Part shown: positions 1 to 7,985 of the stretch, piece after piece
Layout of the letters: the number at the start of each line of letters is the position of its first letter
Position numbering within the stretch: position 1 is the stretch's first letter
Assembly: GCA_934149105.1 (NCBI GenBank)
Contig: CAKPDP010000001.1
Location: 62,001-126,000, forward strand
Length of the DNA stretch: 64,000 nucleotides
Direction of reading: 5' to 3'
Origin: an uncultured Bacilli bacterium
GTDB taxonomy: Bacteria > Bacillota_I > Bacilli_A > RF39 > UBA660
Position numbers and translations under genes: made by a program
Notes under the pieces: model-generated
Database searches by the model: none
Seen by the model: the letters and a program-made list of their open reading frames with translations, nothing else
Told to the model about the DNA's origin: nothing

Positions 1-399
1 ATTGAAGTTAAAGATGGTGTAAAAAAAGAAAAGATCAAGAAGATGTTTCCAGGATATGTATTGGTAGAGATGGTTATGTCTGATGAATCTTGGTATATTG
101 TTAGAAATACACAAGGTGTTACTGGTTTTATTGGATCTTCTGGTAAAGGAGCTAAGCCTATTCCTTTGATGCCTCAAGAAGTAGATAGAATTCTTGGTAG
201 TATGGGAATGAGTAGATTAGATGTTAGTAAAGATTTAGAGACTGGTAAGAAGGTTAAGATTTTAGATGGTCCATTTAAAGAAATGATTGGTAAAGTAGAT
301 AATATTGATTTGAAGGCTCAAAAAGTTAATATAGTTGTAGATTTATTTGGACAAGAAACTTCTGTTGAAGCTGATTTAAATCAAATTGAAGTTTTATAG
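1..399 (+). CDS. nusG: NusG transcription elongation factor, C-terminal part (5' end outside window)
   Basis: The frame is open from base 1, so the gene starts upstream of the window. The visible 132 residues include the end of the NGN domain (MFPGYVLVEM, WYIVRNTQGVTGFIG) and the KOW domain near the C-terminus (GKKVKILDGPFKEMIGKV). NusG binds the RNA polymerase clamp and modulates pausing, termination and coupling to ribosomes. It sits directly upstream of rplK, the normal order in Bacillota. Identification is secure; only the start is missing. Confidence 0.97.
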   Translation: MEVKDGVKKEKIKKMFPGYVLVEMVMSDESWYIVRNTQGVTGFIGSSGKGAKPIPLMPQEVDRILGSMGMSRLDVSKDLETGKKVKILDGPFKEMIGKVDNIDLKAQKVNIVVDLFGQETSVEADLNQIEVL

Positions 400-428
400 T
401 AAAAATTAAAATAAAAACATAAAACTTA

Positions 429-457
429 TTGTAAAAATTGAAAAAATATGATATTAT
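429..457 (+). promoter_or_regulatory. Sigma-A promoter for rplK-rplA
   Basis: TTGTAA (429-434), a 17-bp spacer, then TATTAT (452-457). Transcription would begin near 464 and give an approximately 85-nt structured leader before rplK. Confidence 0.6.
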
Positions 458-459
458 TA

Positions 460-549
460 GGGACGCAACCGAAAGGTTTGTCATATATAAGTGGGAGGCG
501 CGGACGCTATTGGAACCACTCGCGAAAAGATATATAGGAGGTGTTTTTC
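460..549 (+). promoter_or_regulatory. Structured 5' leader of rplK (candidate L1-type autoregulatory element)
   Basis: The untranslated stretch holds a GAAA-tetraloop hairpin (AACC 467-470 with GGTT 475-478) and a second stem, AGTGG (490-494) with CCACT (516-520), enclosing a small GCG/CGC helix (498-507). Ribosomal protein L1 is known to repress the L11-L1 operon in other bacteria by binding leader RNA. Assigning this RNA to L1 is inference from position and fold only. The RBS AGGAGGTG (536-543) follows directly. Confidence 0.5.
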
Positions 550-972
550 GTGGCAAAGAAAGAAATTACTAGACAAATTACATTGCAAATTCCTGCTGGA
601 AAAGCTACACCAGCTCCACCAGTTGGTACAGTATTAGGACCTGCAGGTATTAATTTACAAGAATTTTGTACTAAATTTAATGATGCAACTAGAGATAAAA
701 TGGGAGATATAGTTCCTGTTCAAATTACTATTTATGACGATAGAACTTTTGATATGGTATTAAAGACTCCACCAGCAGCATTCTTATTAAAGAAAGTAGC
801 TGGAATTAAATCTGGTAGCTCAAAAGGTGAAACTGTTGCAACTATTACTCGAGAACAATTAAAGGAAGTAGCTGAAACAAAGATGCCTGATTTAAATGCA
901 TATACTGTAGAAGATGCTATGAAAATAATTGAAGGCACTGCTCGTAATATGGGTATTGCTATTAAAGATTAA
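550..972 (+). CDS. rplK: Ribosomal protein L11
   Basis: A 140-residue protein, close to the usual 141. It starts [19 protein letters not shown] and carries the [14 protein letters not shown]-terminal motif that binds the GTPase-associated centre of 23S rRNA. The GTG at 550 is chosen because AGGAGGTG lies 6-7 bases upstream; the GTG at 541 is inside that Shine-Dalgarno. It is co-transcribed with rplA, and both genes have structured leaders. Confidence 0.96.
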   Translation: MAKKEITRQITLQIPAGKATPAPPVGTVLGPAGINLQEFCTKFNDATRDKMGDIVPVQITIYDDRTFDMVLKTPPAAFLLKKVAGIKSGSSKGETVATITREQLKEVAETKMPDLNAYTVEDAMKIIEGTARNMGIAIKD

Positions 973-987
973 TTTTTAAATATATAA

Positions 988-1060
988 TTAATAGGTTAAA
1001 CCTATGTGGAAGGATTTTGTCCGCTATAAATCCGTTAATTCATTCCACCACATAAGGAGG
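988..1060 (+). promoter_or_regulatory. Structured intercistronic element before rplA
   Basis: The gap between rplK and rplA folds strongly. ATAGGT (991-996) pairs with ACCTAT (1000-1005). Alternatively TATGTGG (1003-1009) pairs with CCACATA (1048-1054) around an inner GGATTT (1012-1017)/AAATCC (1028-1033) stem. The two pairings share bases, so the RNA could switch. The outer GTGG...CCAC stem recalls the one before rplK, which suggests the same regulator. The RBS AAGGAGG follows at about 1054-1060. Confidence 0.5.
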
Positions 1061-1067
1061 TAAATTT

Positions 1068-1763
1068 ATGAAGAAAAGTAAAAGACATGTAGCAAATTTG
1101 GCTTTAGTGGATAAGAATAAAACTTATTCTATAGAAGAAGCTGTTAAGTTAGCTAAAGAAACTTCTAATTCAAAATTTGATGGTACTTTAGAAGTAGCTA
1201 TGAATTTGAACTTAGATGTTAAGAAAGCAGATCAACAATTAAGAGGAGCAGTAGTATTACCTAATGGTACTGGTAAGAGTAAGACTATTTTAGTACTTGC
1301 TAAGGGTGATCAAGCTAAAGCGGCTCGTGAAGCTGGTGCTGATTATGTAGGTGATGTTGATATGATTACTAAGATCGAAAAAGAATCTTGGTTTGATTAT
1401 GATGTTATCATTGCTACTCCAGAAATGATGCCTATGTTAGGTAAGATTGGTAAGTTATTAGGACCTAAAGGTCTTATGCCAAACCCTAAGACTGGTACTG
1501 TTACTGTAGATGTTGCTAAAGCTGTTGAAGAAACTAAGAAAGGTAAAGTAAATTATCGTACTGATAGTTTTGGAAATATTCATGGAGTATTTGGTAAAGC
1601 TAGTTTTGAAGATGCAAAATTAATTGATAATTTAAAGACTTTTGTAAATGTTATTTTAAAAGCAAAACCTGCTACTGTAAAAGGAAGTTATGTTAAGAAT
1701 ATATCTATATCTTCTACTATGGGTCCTGGAATTAAAATTGATATAAATTCTTTTGACAAATAG
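1068..1763 (+). CDS. rplA: Ribosomal protein L1
   Basis: 231 residues, full length. L1 forms the mobile L1 stalk that binds deacylated tRNA at the E site, and represses its own operon in well-studied bacteria. Family motifs are present: VVLPNGTGK, the [19 protein letters not shown] segment and KGKVNYRTD. The RBS AAGGAGGTAAATTT precedes ATG. The gene's last codons contain the -35 box of the rplJ promoter. Confidence 0.97.
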   Translation: MKKSKRHVANLALVDKNKTYSIEEAVKLAKETSNSKFDGTLEVAMNLNLDVKKADQQLRGAVVLPNGTGKSKTILVLAKGDQAKAAREAGADYVGDVDMITKIEKESWFDYDVIIATPEMMPMLGKIGKLLGPKGLMPNPKTGTVTVDVAKAVEETKKGKVNYRTDSFGNIHGVFGKASFEDAKLIDNLKTFVNVILKAKPATVKGSYVKNISISSTMGPGIKIDINSFDK

Positions 1764-1781
1764 GAAGTTATAGTATATAAT
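1753..1781 (+). promoter_or_regulatory. Consensus sigma-A promoter for rplJ-rplL
   Basis: TTGACA (1753-1758), 17 bp, TATAAT (1776-1781): a perfect match to the consensus. The -35 box overlaps the last codons and stop of rplA. It uncouples rplJ-rplL from rplK-rplA. Confidence 0.85.
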
Positions 1782-1800
1782 AGATGATGTTTAGGAAAAA

Positions 1801-1907
1801 TTATGCCGTAGACAGTAAGGACTTTAAGTAGTTTAAATATCTTACCGAGGAATAAAGATGATATTTTTATCCCTTGGTATAATACTAAGGGATTTATTTA
1901 TGGCATT
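1801..1907 (+). promoter_or_regulatory. L10 leader (ribosomal protein L10(L12)4 autoregulatory RNA) with attenuator
   Basis: The leader contains the conserved L10-leader signatures GCCGTAGACAGTAAGG and CTTACCGAGG, closed by TGCC...GGCA. It ends in an intrinsic terminator hairpin, ATCCCTT (1869-1875) with AAGGGAT (1887-1893), followed by a T-rich stretch. In known Bacillota leaders, binding of the L10(L12)4 complex favours termination. The motif order matches the family closely. Confidence 0.88.
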
Positions 1908-1925
1908 TGGAAAGGATGGTAAGAG

Positions 1926-2420
1926 ATGGCTAACGCAAAGATTATTGAACAAAAAAGTCAAGTTGTTTCAGAAATTAAAGATCAATTAGATAATGCTAAG
2001 TCAGTTGTATTATTTGATTATCGTGGTCTTACTGTTTCTGAAGTTACTGAACTTAGAAGAGCTTTGAAAGAAGCTGGTGCTAACTATAAAGTATATAAGA
2101 ATACTTTGATGATTAGAGCTTTAGATGATTCTAATAAAGAATTAGAAAATTATCTAGCTGGACCTAGTGCTATATCTTTTTCTAGCGATGAACTTGCACC
2201 TGTAAAGGTTATTAGTGAATTTGCTAAAAATCATGAAGCTTTAGAATTAAAAGCTGGTATAGTTGAAGGCAAAGTTGCAAATGCTAGTGAACTTGCACAA
2301 TATGCTGCTATTCCATCAAGAGAAGGCTTACTTACTATGTTGGCTGGTGGAATGATTGGTGTTGTTAGAGATTTATCTATTTGTTTAGATTTATATTCTA
2401 ACGAAAAAGAAGAAAATTAA
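1926..2420 (+). CDS. rplJ: Ribosomal protein L10
   Basis: 164 residues, the usual length. It contains the L10 core VVLFDYRGLTVSEVTELRR and KVYKNTLMIRAL, and a C-terminal helix that anchors L7/L12 dimers on the ribosomal stalk. RBS AAAGGATGG. It is the first gene of the L10 operon, followed 29 bases later by rplL, and is preceded by its own promoter and leader. Confidence 0.97.
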   Translation: MANAKIIEQKSQVVSEIKDQLDNAKSVVLFDYRGLTVSEVTELRRALKEAGANYKVYKNTLMIRALDDSNKELENYLAGPSAISFSSDELAPVKVISEFAKNHEALELKAGIVEGKVANASELAQYAAIPSREGLLTMLAGGMIGVVRDLSICLDLYSNEKEEN

Positions 2421-2449
2421 TAATAATAAAAATATAAGGAGGAAATAAA

Positions 2450-2815
2450 ATGGCTAAATTAACAAGAGATGAATTTATTAGTGCTTTAAAAGAAATGACT
2501 ATTCTTGAAATTAAAGAATTAGTTGACGCAATGAAGGAGGAATTTGGAGTAGATCCTAGTGCTGTTGCTGTTGCTGCTGCACCTGCTGCTCAAGTAGAAG
2601 AAGGACCTTCTAAGGTTAATGTTGTATTAACTTCTGCTGGTGAAAACAAAATCGCTGTTATCAAAGTAGTAAGAGATATTACTGGTTTAGGTTTAAAAGA
2701 AGCTAAAGCAATTGCTGATAACGGTGGAGCTGTTAAAGAAGGAATCGACAAAGAAGAAGCTGAAAAGATTAAAGCACAATTTGAAGAAGCTGGAGCTACA
2801 GTTGAACTTCAATAA
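2450..2815 (+). CDS. rplL: Ribosomal protein L7/L12
   Basis: 121 residues. N-terminal dimerisation helices, an Ala-rich hinge (AVAVAAAPAAQ), then the C-terminal domain (KVNVVLTSAGENKIAVIK, GLGLKEAKAIAD) that recruits translation factors. RBS AAGGAGG. Expression continues from rplJ and ends at the terminator at 2862. Confidence 0.97.
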   Translation: MAKLTRDEFISALKEMTILEIKELVDAMKEEFGVDPSAVAVAAAPAAQVEEGPSKVNVVLTSAGENKIAVIKVVRDITGLGLKEAKAIADNGGAVKEGIDKEEAEKIKAQFEEAGATVELQ

Positions 2816-2861
2816 TGTTTAGTAGCCTTTGTTAAATAGTATTAATGAAGGTATAATAGAG

Positions 2862-2891
2862 GAGTGATACACGTCACTCTTTTATTTTTTT
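2862..2891 (+). terminator. Intrinsic terminator of rplJ-rplL
   Basis: GAGTGA (2862-2867) pairs with TCACTC (2874-2879), followed by a long T-rich run. It separates rplL from the genes inserted before rpoB. Confidence 0.85.
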
Positions 2892-2912
2892 ATTTAGTGA
2901 TAGATAAGTTTG

Positions 2913-2940
2913 TTGAAAATTGGGTTAAAAATGTTATAAT
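2913..2940 (+). promoter_or_regulatory. Promoter of the FemABX gene
   Basis: TTGAAA (2913-2918), 16 bp, TATAAT (2935-2940), with an extended TG at 2933. The predicted transcription start near 2947 rules out any upstream start codon for the following gene. Confidence 0.8.
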
Positions 2941-2965
2941 TATTATGTTAGAGAGAAGGGATAGT

Positions 2966-4132
2966 TTGAAATTTATAGAATTAACTAAAGAAGAGTTTAA
3001 AAAAATAGAAGATAAGATGCCAGGGAGTACTTATTATCAAACAGTATATTGGGCTAATATTAAGGCTCCTAATGGCTGGAAAGCTTATTATGTTGGGGTG
3101 AAAGATAATGATGATATTATTGGAGCTTCTTTGTTATTGGCTAGAAAGATTTTTTTAGGACAAAAAATCTTTTACGCACCTAGGGGTTTATTAATGGATT
3201 ATGATAATTTAGAACTTTTAGATTTCTTTGTAAACAATATTAAGAGTTTTGTGAAAAAAAGAAATGGTTTCTTCTTTAAAATGGATCCTTTAGTAGAATA
3301 TAAACATCATAATTCGGCTGGAGAGGTTATAGATGATGGATTTAGTAACGAAAAATTACATGAACATTTAATTAAACTGGGTTTTAAACATAAAGGTTTT
3401 AGAACAGGATATGTGGATGATTTACAATATAGATGGTCTTATGCTATAGATATAGGTAATAAGAGTTATGAACAGGTATTTGAAAGCTTTTCTTCTAAGG
3501 GAAGAGGTCATATAAGAAAAGCTTGTAAGTATCCGTTGGTTATGGAAGATGTTAATGAAGAAAATATAAAAGATTTCAAGGCAATTACCGAGCATACTGC
3601 AGAGAGACATAACCATTTTGATCGAACTTTAGAATATTATAAAATGTTGATAGATAATTTTAGAGTAGAAGATAGAATTAAAGTATTTGTTTTATATTTA
3701 GATAAGAAGAAATATTTAGAAGAATTTAAGAGTGATAAATTATATGATGAAATAAGTAAAGAAGAAAGAGATATGATACCTATTTCTTGTGCAATGTTTA
3801 TTATGGATAAGGATACAGTTAATTATGTTTATAGTGGATCTTTTAGTAAATATAATTATTTTAACGCTCAGTATATGATTCAAAATGAAATGATTAAGTA
3901 TGCAGTGTCAAAAGGATATAAGGTATATGATTTTGGAGGAATATCAGGTAATTTTGAAATGGGAACTCCGGATTATGGAGTATATGCTTTTAAAAAGAAT
4001 TTTAATGGAAGAGTTATAGAATATATTGGAGAATATGATTTAGTTATTAATAGCGTTTTATATTTTATGTATAAGAACGGTTATACGTTGTATAGAAATT
4101 CTAAGAAGATATTTTCGAGATTTAAGAGATAA
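2966..4132 (+). CDS. FemABX-family peptidoglycan interpeptide-bridge aminoacyltransferase
   Basis: 388 residues from a TTG start at 2966, which has AGAGAAGGG just upstream and lies downstream of the promoter. The FemABX family uses aminoacyl-tRNA to add bridge amino acids to lipid II. Sequence support: N-terminal GNAT-like half with STYYQTVYWANIK and KIFYAPRGLLMDY, KMDPLVEY, the second GNAT half with SCAMFIMDKDTVNYVYSGS, and the family-type YDFGGISG motif near the C-terminus. It probably acts at the inner membrane face. The added amino acid cannot be told. It is the first of four genes wedged between rplL and rpoB. Confidence 0.85.
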   Translation: MKFIELTKEEFKKIEDKMPGSTYYQTVYWANIKAPNGWKAYYVGVKDNDDIIGASLLLARKIFLGQKIFYAPRGLLMDYDNLELLDFFVNNIKSFVKKRNGFFFKMDPLVEYKHHNSAGEVIDDGFSNEKLHEHLIKLGFKHKGFRTGYVDDLQYRWSYAIDIGNKSYEQVFESFSSKGRGHIRKACKYPLVMEDVNEENIKDFKAITEHTAERHNHFDRTLEYYKMLIDNFRVEDRIKVFVLYLDKKKYLEEFKSDKLYDEISKEERDMIPISCAMFIMDKDTVNYVYSGSFSKYNYFNAQYMIQNEMIKYAVSKGYKVYDFGGISGNFEMGTPDYGVYAFKKNFNGRVIEYIGEYDLVINSVLYFMYKNGYTLYRNSKKIFSRFKR

Positions 4133-4159
4133 GTAATGAATGGTAAACTTATCTTTTTT
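4127..4159 (+). terminator. Intrinsic terminator overlapping the FemABX stop codon
   Basis: AGATAAGT (4127-4134) pairs with ACTTATCT (4147-4154), followed by TTTTTATT. The stop TAA (4130-4132) is inside the left arm. Confidence 0.75.
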
Positions 4160-4215
4160 ATTATATTTTTTTCTTTAGTGGGAATATTAGTAATATTAAA
4201 ACTTGGGTGAAGATT

Positions 4216-4956
4216 ATGAATATTCTAAAAAAGATAAGTTTATGTATGATGTTAATAGGTATATTTTTATTGTTTATTAAATTTAGTGAAACATATGGAA
4301 TTTATGGAGATAATGATAATTATGAAAATAGGGTTGTTTATCAAGATGGATTTTATTATGAGGAGTTGTCAACTTTTATAAAGAAGAGAATAACAGGGAA
4401 GAGTTATCCTGTTAAATTTAATGTGCAATTTAATAGTGTCAGTTATGATGATTTAAGATATGTTGTTGTTAAATATTATGATTTTGAGGGGAATTTACAT
4501 AATAGAGGAGAGCTTATAGTTAATAAGCTGCTTGCAGATGATGTTGTCAAGATCTTTTATGAGCTATATTTAGTAAAATATCCTATTAATAGTATTAAAT
4601 TGCCTGATGATTATAATGGTAGTGATGAGGCTTCGATGGAAGATAATAATACGTCTTGTTTTAATTATCGAAAGGTAGAAAATTCTGATAAGTTGGCTTG
4701 GCACGCATTTGGCGTGGCAATTGATGTAAATCCTTTGTTTAATCCTTATGTTACAGAACAAGAGATATATCCTAGTAATGGTAAGGAATATGCTGATAGA
4801 GAAAAAGAATTTCAAGGAAAGATAGATCAAGATGATTATTTATATTCTGTTTTTACAAAATATGGTTGGAAATGGGGGGGAGATTTTGTTCATACTAAAG
4901 ATTATCAACATTTTTATAAAGAAGTATTAGATGAGGAGATAAGAATTAAGAAATGA
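4216..4956 (+). CDS. Membrane-anchored M15 (VanY/CwlK-type) peptidoglycan peptidase
   Basis: 246 residues. One N-terminal membrane helix (residues 5-22, signal anchor), then an extracytoplasmic domain. The zinc site of M15 peptidases is visible: WHAFGVAIDVNP gives His163 and Asp170, and GWKWGGDF...DYQHF gives His232. Such enzymes cut D-Ala-D-Ala or L-Ala-D-Glu bonds in peptidoglycan. The ATG at 4216 is preferred over the in-frame GTG at 4207 because GGGTGAAG serves as its RBS. Its neighbour makes peptidoglycan cross-bridges, so the pair forms a cell-wall module. It ends in TGA. Confidence 0.85.
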   Translation: MNILKKISLCMMLIGIFLLFIKFSETYGIYGDNDNYENRVVYQDGFYYEELSTFIKKRITGKSYPVKFNVQFNSVSYDDLRYVVVKYYDFEGNLHNRGELIVNKLLADDVVKIFYELYLVKYPINSIKLPDDYNGSDEASMEDNNTSCFNYRKVENSDKLAWHAFGVAIDVNPLFNPYVTEQEIYPSNGKEYADREKEFQGKIDQDDYLYSVFTKYGWKWGGDFVHTKDYQHFYKEVLDEEIRIKK

Positions 4957-5018
4957 TATTTATTTTTTCTTTTTAATGATATAATTAGATTGAGAATTTA
5001 AGATAGTAGGTGATAATT

Positions 5019-6950
5019 ATGTCAGAAAAAGAATTGGCATTTTTAAATAGTAATGAATACTTGAGAGAGAATATAGATACTTTTATAGAGATTTTTGTTG
5101 GATTTTATGGGGAAGAATTTAGAGATAATATAGAAACTAAATTTAAAAATGCCATATTTATGGGGTATCAAGATCTTGAAAAAACAGAATCATTTATAAG
5201 TCGTTTGGAACAGGAGTATACTAATTATTATTTAGATGATGAGTTAATAAAAGCGGGAGTATGGGGAGCAAGAGAGAAGTTCTTTAAAGAAAGGTCATTT
5301 GAATATAGAAATAGTTCTTGTATTGAAAAGTTTAGACGTTTTTATGATTTATATTTGTTAGGATATGAAGGGAGAAGAAGTAAGTTTATTGAAGATGGTT
5401 GGCATAATTTTCAGAAAATTTCTTCAAAGTGTTCTTGGGAAGAATACAGAGGTTATTTAGAAAGAGGAATAATACCCGAGGAATTATTATTTGGGAAAGC
5501 TAGTTACTTATGTAGTAATGCTTTGTTTTATGTAAATATGAATAATGTTGATTATGAATTCAATGAAGCTAGGGAACAATTTTATGATGCAGCATCTGAC
5601 TTAAGTGACAGGGAAAAAGAAAGATTTATAGGTTCTAGTAAATTTGAGGAATATAAAAGAGCTTTTGTTGCTTATACTAAGGCTTTAAGAAGATATGGAA
5701 AGTTAGAAGAAAAATTGACTCCTTATAAAGAATATGTTACTAAGTCAAGGAAACTTCAGGGAAAGTTAAAGAAAAAATACTTGAAGAAGTTAGTGGGAGA
5801 ATGCAGTTTTATATATAATGATCGAGAGTTACAGGAAATTAATGAGTACTTTGATAAAGATACAAATACTGTTATGCCTAATTGTTTAAAGATTTTTGGA
5901 GTATCTTTAGATACTAGTTCTTTGTTAGAGTCTTTTACAAAAGAGACACAAGATAAACTTGATGATCCTAATGTTTCTACTTTTGATAAGAGTTTGCTAA
6001 TAGATAAGAGAATAAGATATTTTAAGGCTAGAGGAATAGATTTGGGTAATAATTATGAAGAGTATGTTAGATCAGAGAAAGCTAGGGGAATATGGCCTAC
6101 TTTTGATTGGGCTTTAAAAGTAGAAAAGACTAGAGAAAAGATGCTTGAACAATTTAATAATGAATTTTATACTAGTATAAGTAGGCATAGAGAGTTTAGG
6201 AGAGAGATAACAGAATTGGGATTGTTAGATAAAAGTGATTCTATTGATGCTTCCCTTTATACAAGCCGTTTGACGGCAGTAATGCCTAATATAATAAGGG
6301 AGAAAAATGAATTAAAGTTATTTCCAATAGTGGCCGTAAATGTTGATCCGGATAATGAGTATTTAGATCACACTATTATACATGAACTTAATCATTTATA
6401 TGAATTATCTCTTTTAGGACAAAAGGGAACAGAAATAGAATATTTATGTGGTTGGGACTATGTTTCGGGAAGATTAGAAGGTGATGATCCAGTAATTGAC
6501 AATGTTTCTTCAGAAGAGCCAAAGAGAAAGTATGAGATTTTTAATGAAATAATTAATGAATTAGTAGCGCAAGATATTTCTAAGGAAATGGTAGATAGAG
6601 GAATATGCATATTTAATAATCACAAATATACAGGTTATACTTCTTATGAACACGCAAAATTTTTAGTGAAAGATTTTTATCAGGAATTTAAACCTTGGAT
6701 AATGGAGAGTAGAAGAGATGGGAATATTGAGGTTATATTTGATAAAGTAGGTAGAGATAATTTTGATTGTCTTAATGAATTGGTAGGAGGGTTTAGTAAA
6801 ATTTTTTCAGGATATAATTATTATAAATTAAGAGAAGATTTAGATCATAAAGTAGATAATGATAGAACAAGATTATATTATGGTATGATCGAGAATAAAG
6901 ATAAGGTTTTAGAAAATATGAGAAGTCATGGAAATGGGAAGAAGAAATAA
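5019..6950 (+). CDS. Uncharacterised protein with HExxH metallopeptidase motif
   Basis: 643 residues, Glu/Lys/Tyr-rich, with no signal peptide or membrane helix, so probably cytoplasmic. The one clear catalytic signature is HELNH at residues 455-459 (a gluzincin/zincin HExxH), set in YLDHTIIHELNHLYEL. A possible third ligand lies in NEIINELVAQD downstream. The N-terminal 400 residues are helical and match no family I recognise. ATG 5019 is preceded by AGTAGGTGATAATT, a pattern repeated at other starts in this genome. A TATAAT at 4980-4985 suggests its own promoter. Protease activity is inferred from the motif only. Confidence 0.7.
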   Translation: MSEKELAFLNSNEYLRENIDTFIEIFVGFYGEEFRDNIETKFKNAIFMGYQDLEKTESFISRLEQEYTNYYLDDELIKAGVWGAREKFFKERSFEYRNSSCIEKFRRFYDLYLLGYEGRRSKFIEDGWHNFQKISSKCSWEEYRGYLERGIIPEELLFGKASYLCSNALFYVNMNNVDYEFNEAREQFYDAASDLSDREKERFIGSSKFEEYKRAFVAYTKALRRYGKLEEKLTPYKEYVTKSRKLQGKLKKKYLKKLVGECSFIYNDRELQEINEYFDKDTNTVMPNCLKIFGVSLDTSSLLESFTKETQDKLDDPNVSTFDKSLLIDKRIRYFKARGIDLGNNYEEYVRSEKARGIWPTFDWALKVEKTREKMLEQFNNEFYTSISRHREFRREITELGLLDKSDSIDASLYTSRLTAVMPNIIREKNELKLFPIVAVNVDPDNEYLDHTIIHELNHLYELSLLGQKGTEIEYLCGWDYVSGRLEGDDPVIDNVSSEEPKRKYEIFNEIINELVAQDISKEMVDRGICIFNNHKYTGYTSYEHAKFLVKDFYQEFKPWIMESRRDGNIEVIFDKVGRDNFDCLNELVGGFSKIFSGYNYYKLREDLDHKVDNDRTRLYYGMIENKDKVLENMRSHGNGKKK

Positions 6951-6956
6951 AAGTTA

Positions 6957-6984
6957 TTGAAAAATATTAAAACTGTGATATAAT
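6957..6984 (+). promoter_or_regulatory. Promoter of the zinc-ribbon gene
   Basis: TTGAAA (6957-6962), 16 bp, TATAAT (6979-6984). Confidence 0.75.
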
Positions 6985-7014
6985 TAGTTTAAGTAATATG
7001 AGGAGTTGGTAAAA

Positions 7015-7233
7015 ATGAAATGTGTTAGATGTGGTGCTGATACAAGAAGAAAGTCTTCTTTTTGTAAGAATTGTGAAGACTTTCTAAATAATAAAGAAGT
7101 TTTAGAAGAAGAATTACCTGATAGTGATGAAGATAGTCAAAGTATTAATTGGGGCTATATAATGGTTACTATTAGTGTTATAGCGGTTGCTATTATGGTG
7201 GCTTTTATAGTATATTGTAATAATGCTAGATAA
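7015..7233 (+). CDS. Small zinc-ribbon membrane protein
   Basis: 72 residues. The N-terminus carries CVRCGADTRRKSSFCKNC, two CxxC knuckles of a zinc ribbon. An acidic linker follows, then one C-terminal membrane helix (about residues 46-67). Zinc-ribbon plus single-helix proteins are common in Bacillota, with no defined function. ATG at 7015 follows GAGGAG. It is monocistronic between its promoter and the terminator at 7237. Confidence 0.75.
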   Translation: MKCVRCGADTRRKSSFCKNCEDFLNNKEVLEEELPDSDEDSQSINWGYIMVTISVIAVAIMVAFIVYCNNAR

Positions 7234-7236
7234 TAG

Positions 7237-7259
7237 GAATTATAAATAATTCTTTTTTT
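7237..7259 (+). terminator. Intrinsic terminator just before rsmC-like gene
   Basis: GAATTAT (7237-7243) pairs with ATAATTC (7246-7252), followed by seven Ts. It lies only 12 bases before the GTG start of the next gene, so expression of that gene must come from read-through or from a promoter inside the hairpin region. Confidence 0.75.
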
Positions 7260-7271
7260 GTGGGTGATAGA

Positions 7272-7868
7272 GTGAGTCAATATTTTGAGAATGATAATAA
7301 GATAAAGAGTGAAAGAAAGTTAATAAGTTTTGAGATTTTTGATAAGAAAATAACTTGTTATACGGATAATGGGGTTTTTAGTAAAGATAGGTTTGATTAT
7401 GGAACGAGGTTATTGTTAGAGAATGTTAAAATAAAGAATACCCAAGGTAGAATATTAGATTTAGGGTGTGGATATGGAGTTTGTGGTATTGTTTTAAAAC
7501 TAATGTACTCTAATAGTGTTATTGATATGGTTGATGTTAATTTACGTTCTTTAAAGCTCGCAAAAGAGAATTTGAAATTAAATAATGTTAGTAATAATGT
7601 ATTTGAGAGTGATGGTTATTCTAATATAGAGTTTAAATATGATTATATTATTACTAATCCTCCTATTAGGGCTGGTAAGAAAGTTATTAGAGAATTTATA
7701 TTTGGATCTATAGAGAGACTTACAACAGATGGAGAATTATGGTTTGTGATGCGAAAAGATCATGGTGTTAAGTCTATTTTAAAAGAGATGGAAGATAGGT
7801 TTGAAACAGAAATTATTACAAAATCAAAAGGGTTCTATGTTGTATGTGCAAAAGTACGAAAAAACTAA
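7272..7868 (+). CDS. RsmC/YbxB-type class I SAM-dependent methyltransferase
   Basis: 198 residues, colinear with Bacillus YbxB, which occupies the same place just upstream of rpoB. The SAM-binding motif is ILDLGCGYGVCGI. The substrate-binding/catalytic motif NPPIRAGKK is near residue 128. These are hallmarks of the RsmC/MTS family that methylates guanine N2 in 16S rRNA. GTG 7272 (VSQYFEND) aligns with the start of known homologues better than the upstream GTG at 7260. The exact rRNA target is inferred from the family. Confidence 0.88.
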   Translation: MSQYFENDNKIKSERKLISFEIFDKKITCYTDNGVFSKDRFDYGTRLLLENVKIKNTQGRILDLGCGYGVCGIVLKLMYSNSVIDMVDVNLRSLKLAKENLKLNNVSNNVFESDGYSNIEFKYDYIITNPPIRAGKKVIREFIFGSIERLTTDGELWFVMRKDHGVKSILKEMEDRFETEIITKSKGFYVVCAKVRKN

Positions 7869-7985
7869 AAAATTTAGCTTTAATTGGTTGACTTTTTACA
7901 GGACGGGTGGTAGTATTATATATTGGAAACGCGTCTTTTTTGTCGTGGTATCTTCAAATAATTTAGGCATAGGGGTGAAATGTTA
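7869..7985 (+). promoter_or_regulatory. rpoB upstream region with possible promoter
   Basis: This 117-bp gap holds a plausible weak promoter, TTTACA (7895-7900), 16 bp, TATATA (7917-7922). An alternative TTGACT (7888-7893) has a poor 20-bp spacing. The rest of the gap would be a leader. No clear hairpin terminator is seen. Confidence 0.4.

Noticed and set aside
2864..2965. N-terminal extension of the FemABX gene to GTG 2864
   Set aside because: The extension lies in the rplL terminator and upstream of the gene's own promoter.
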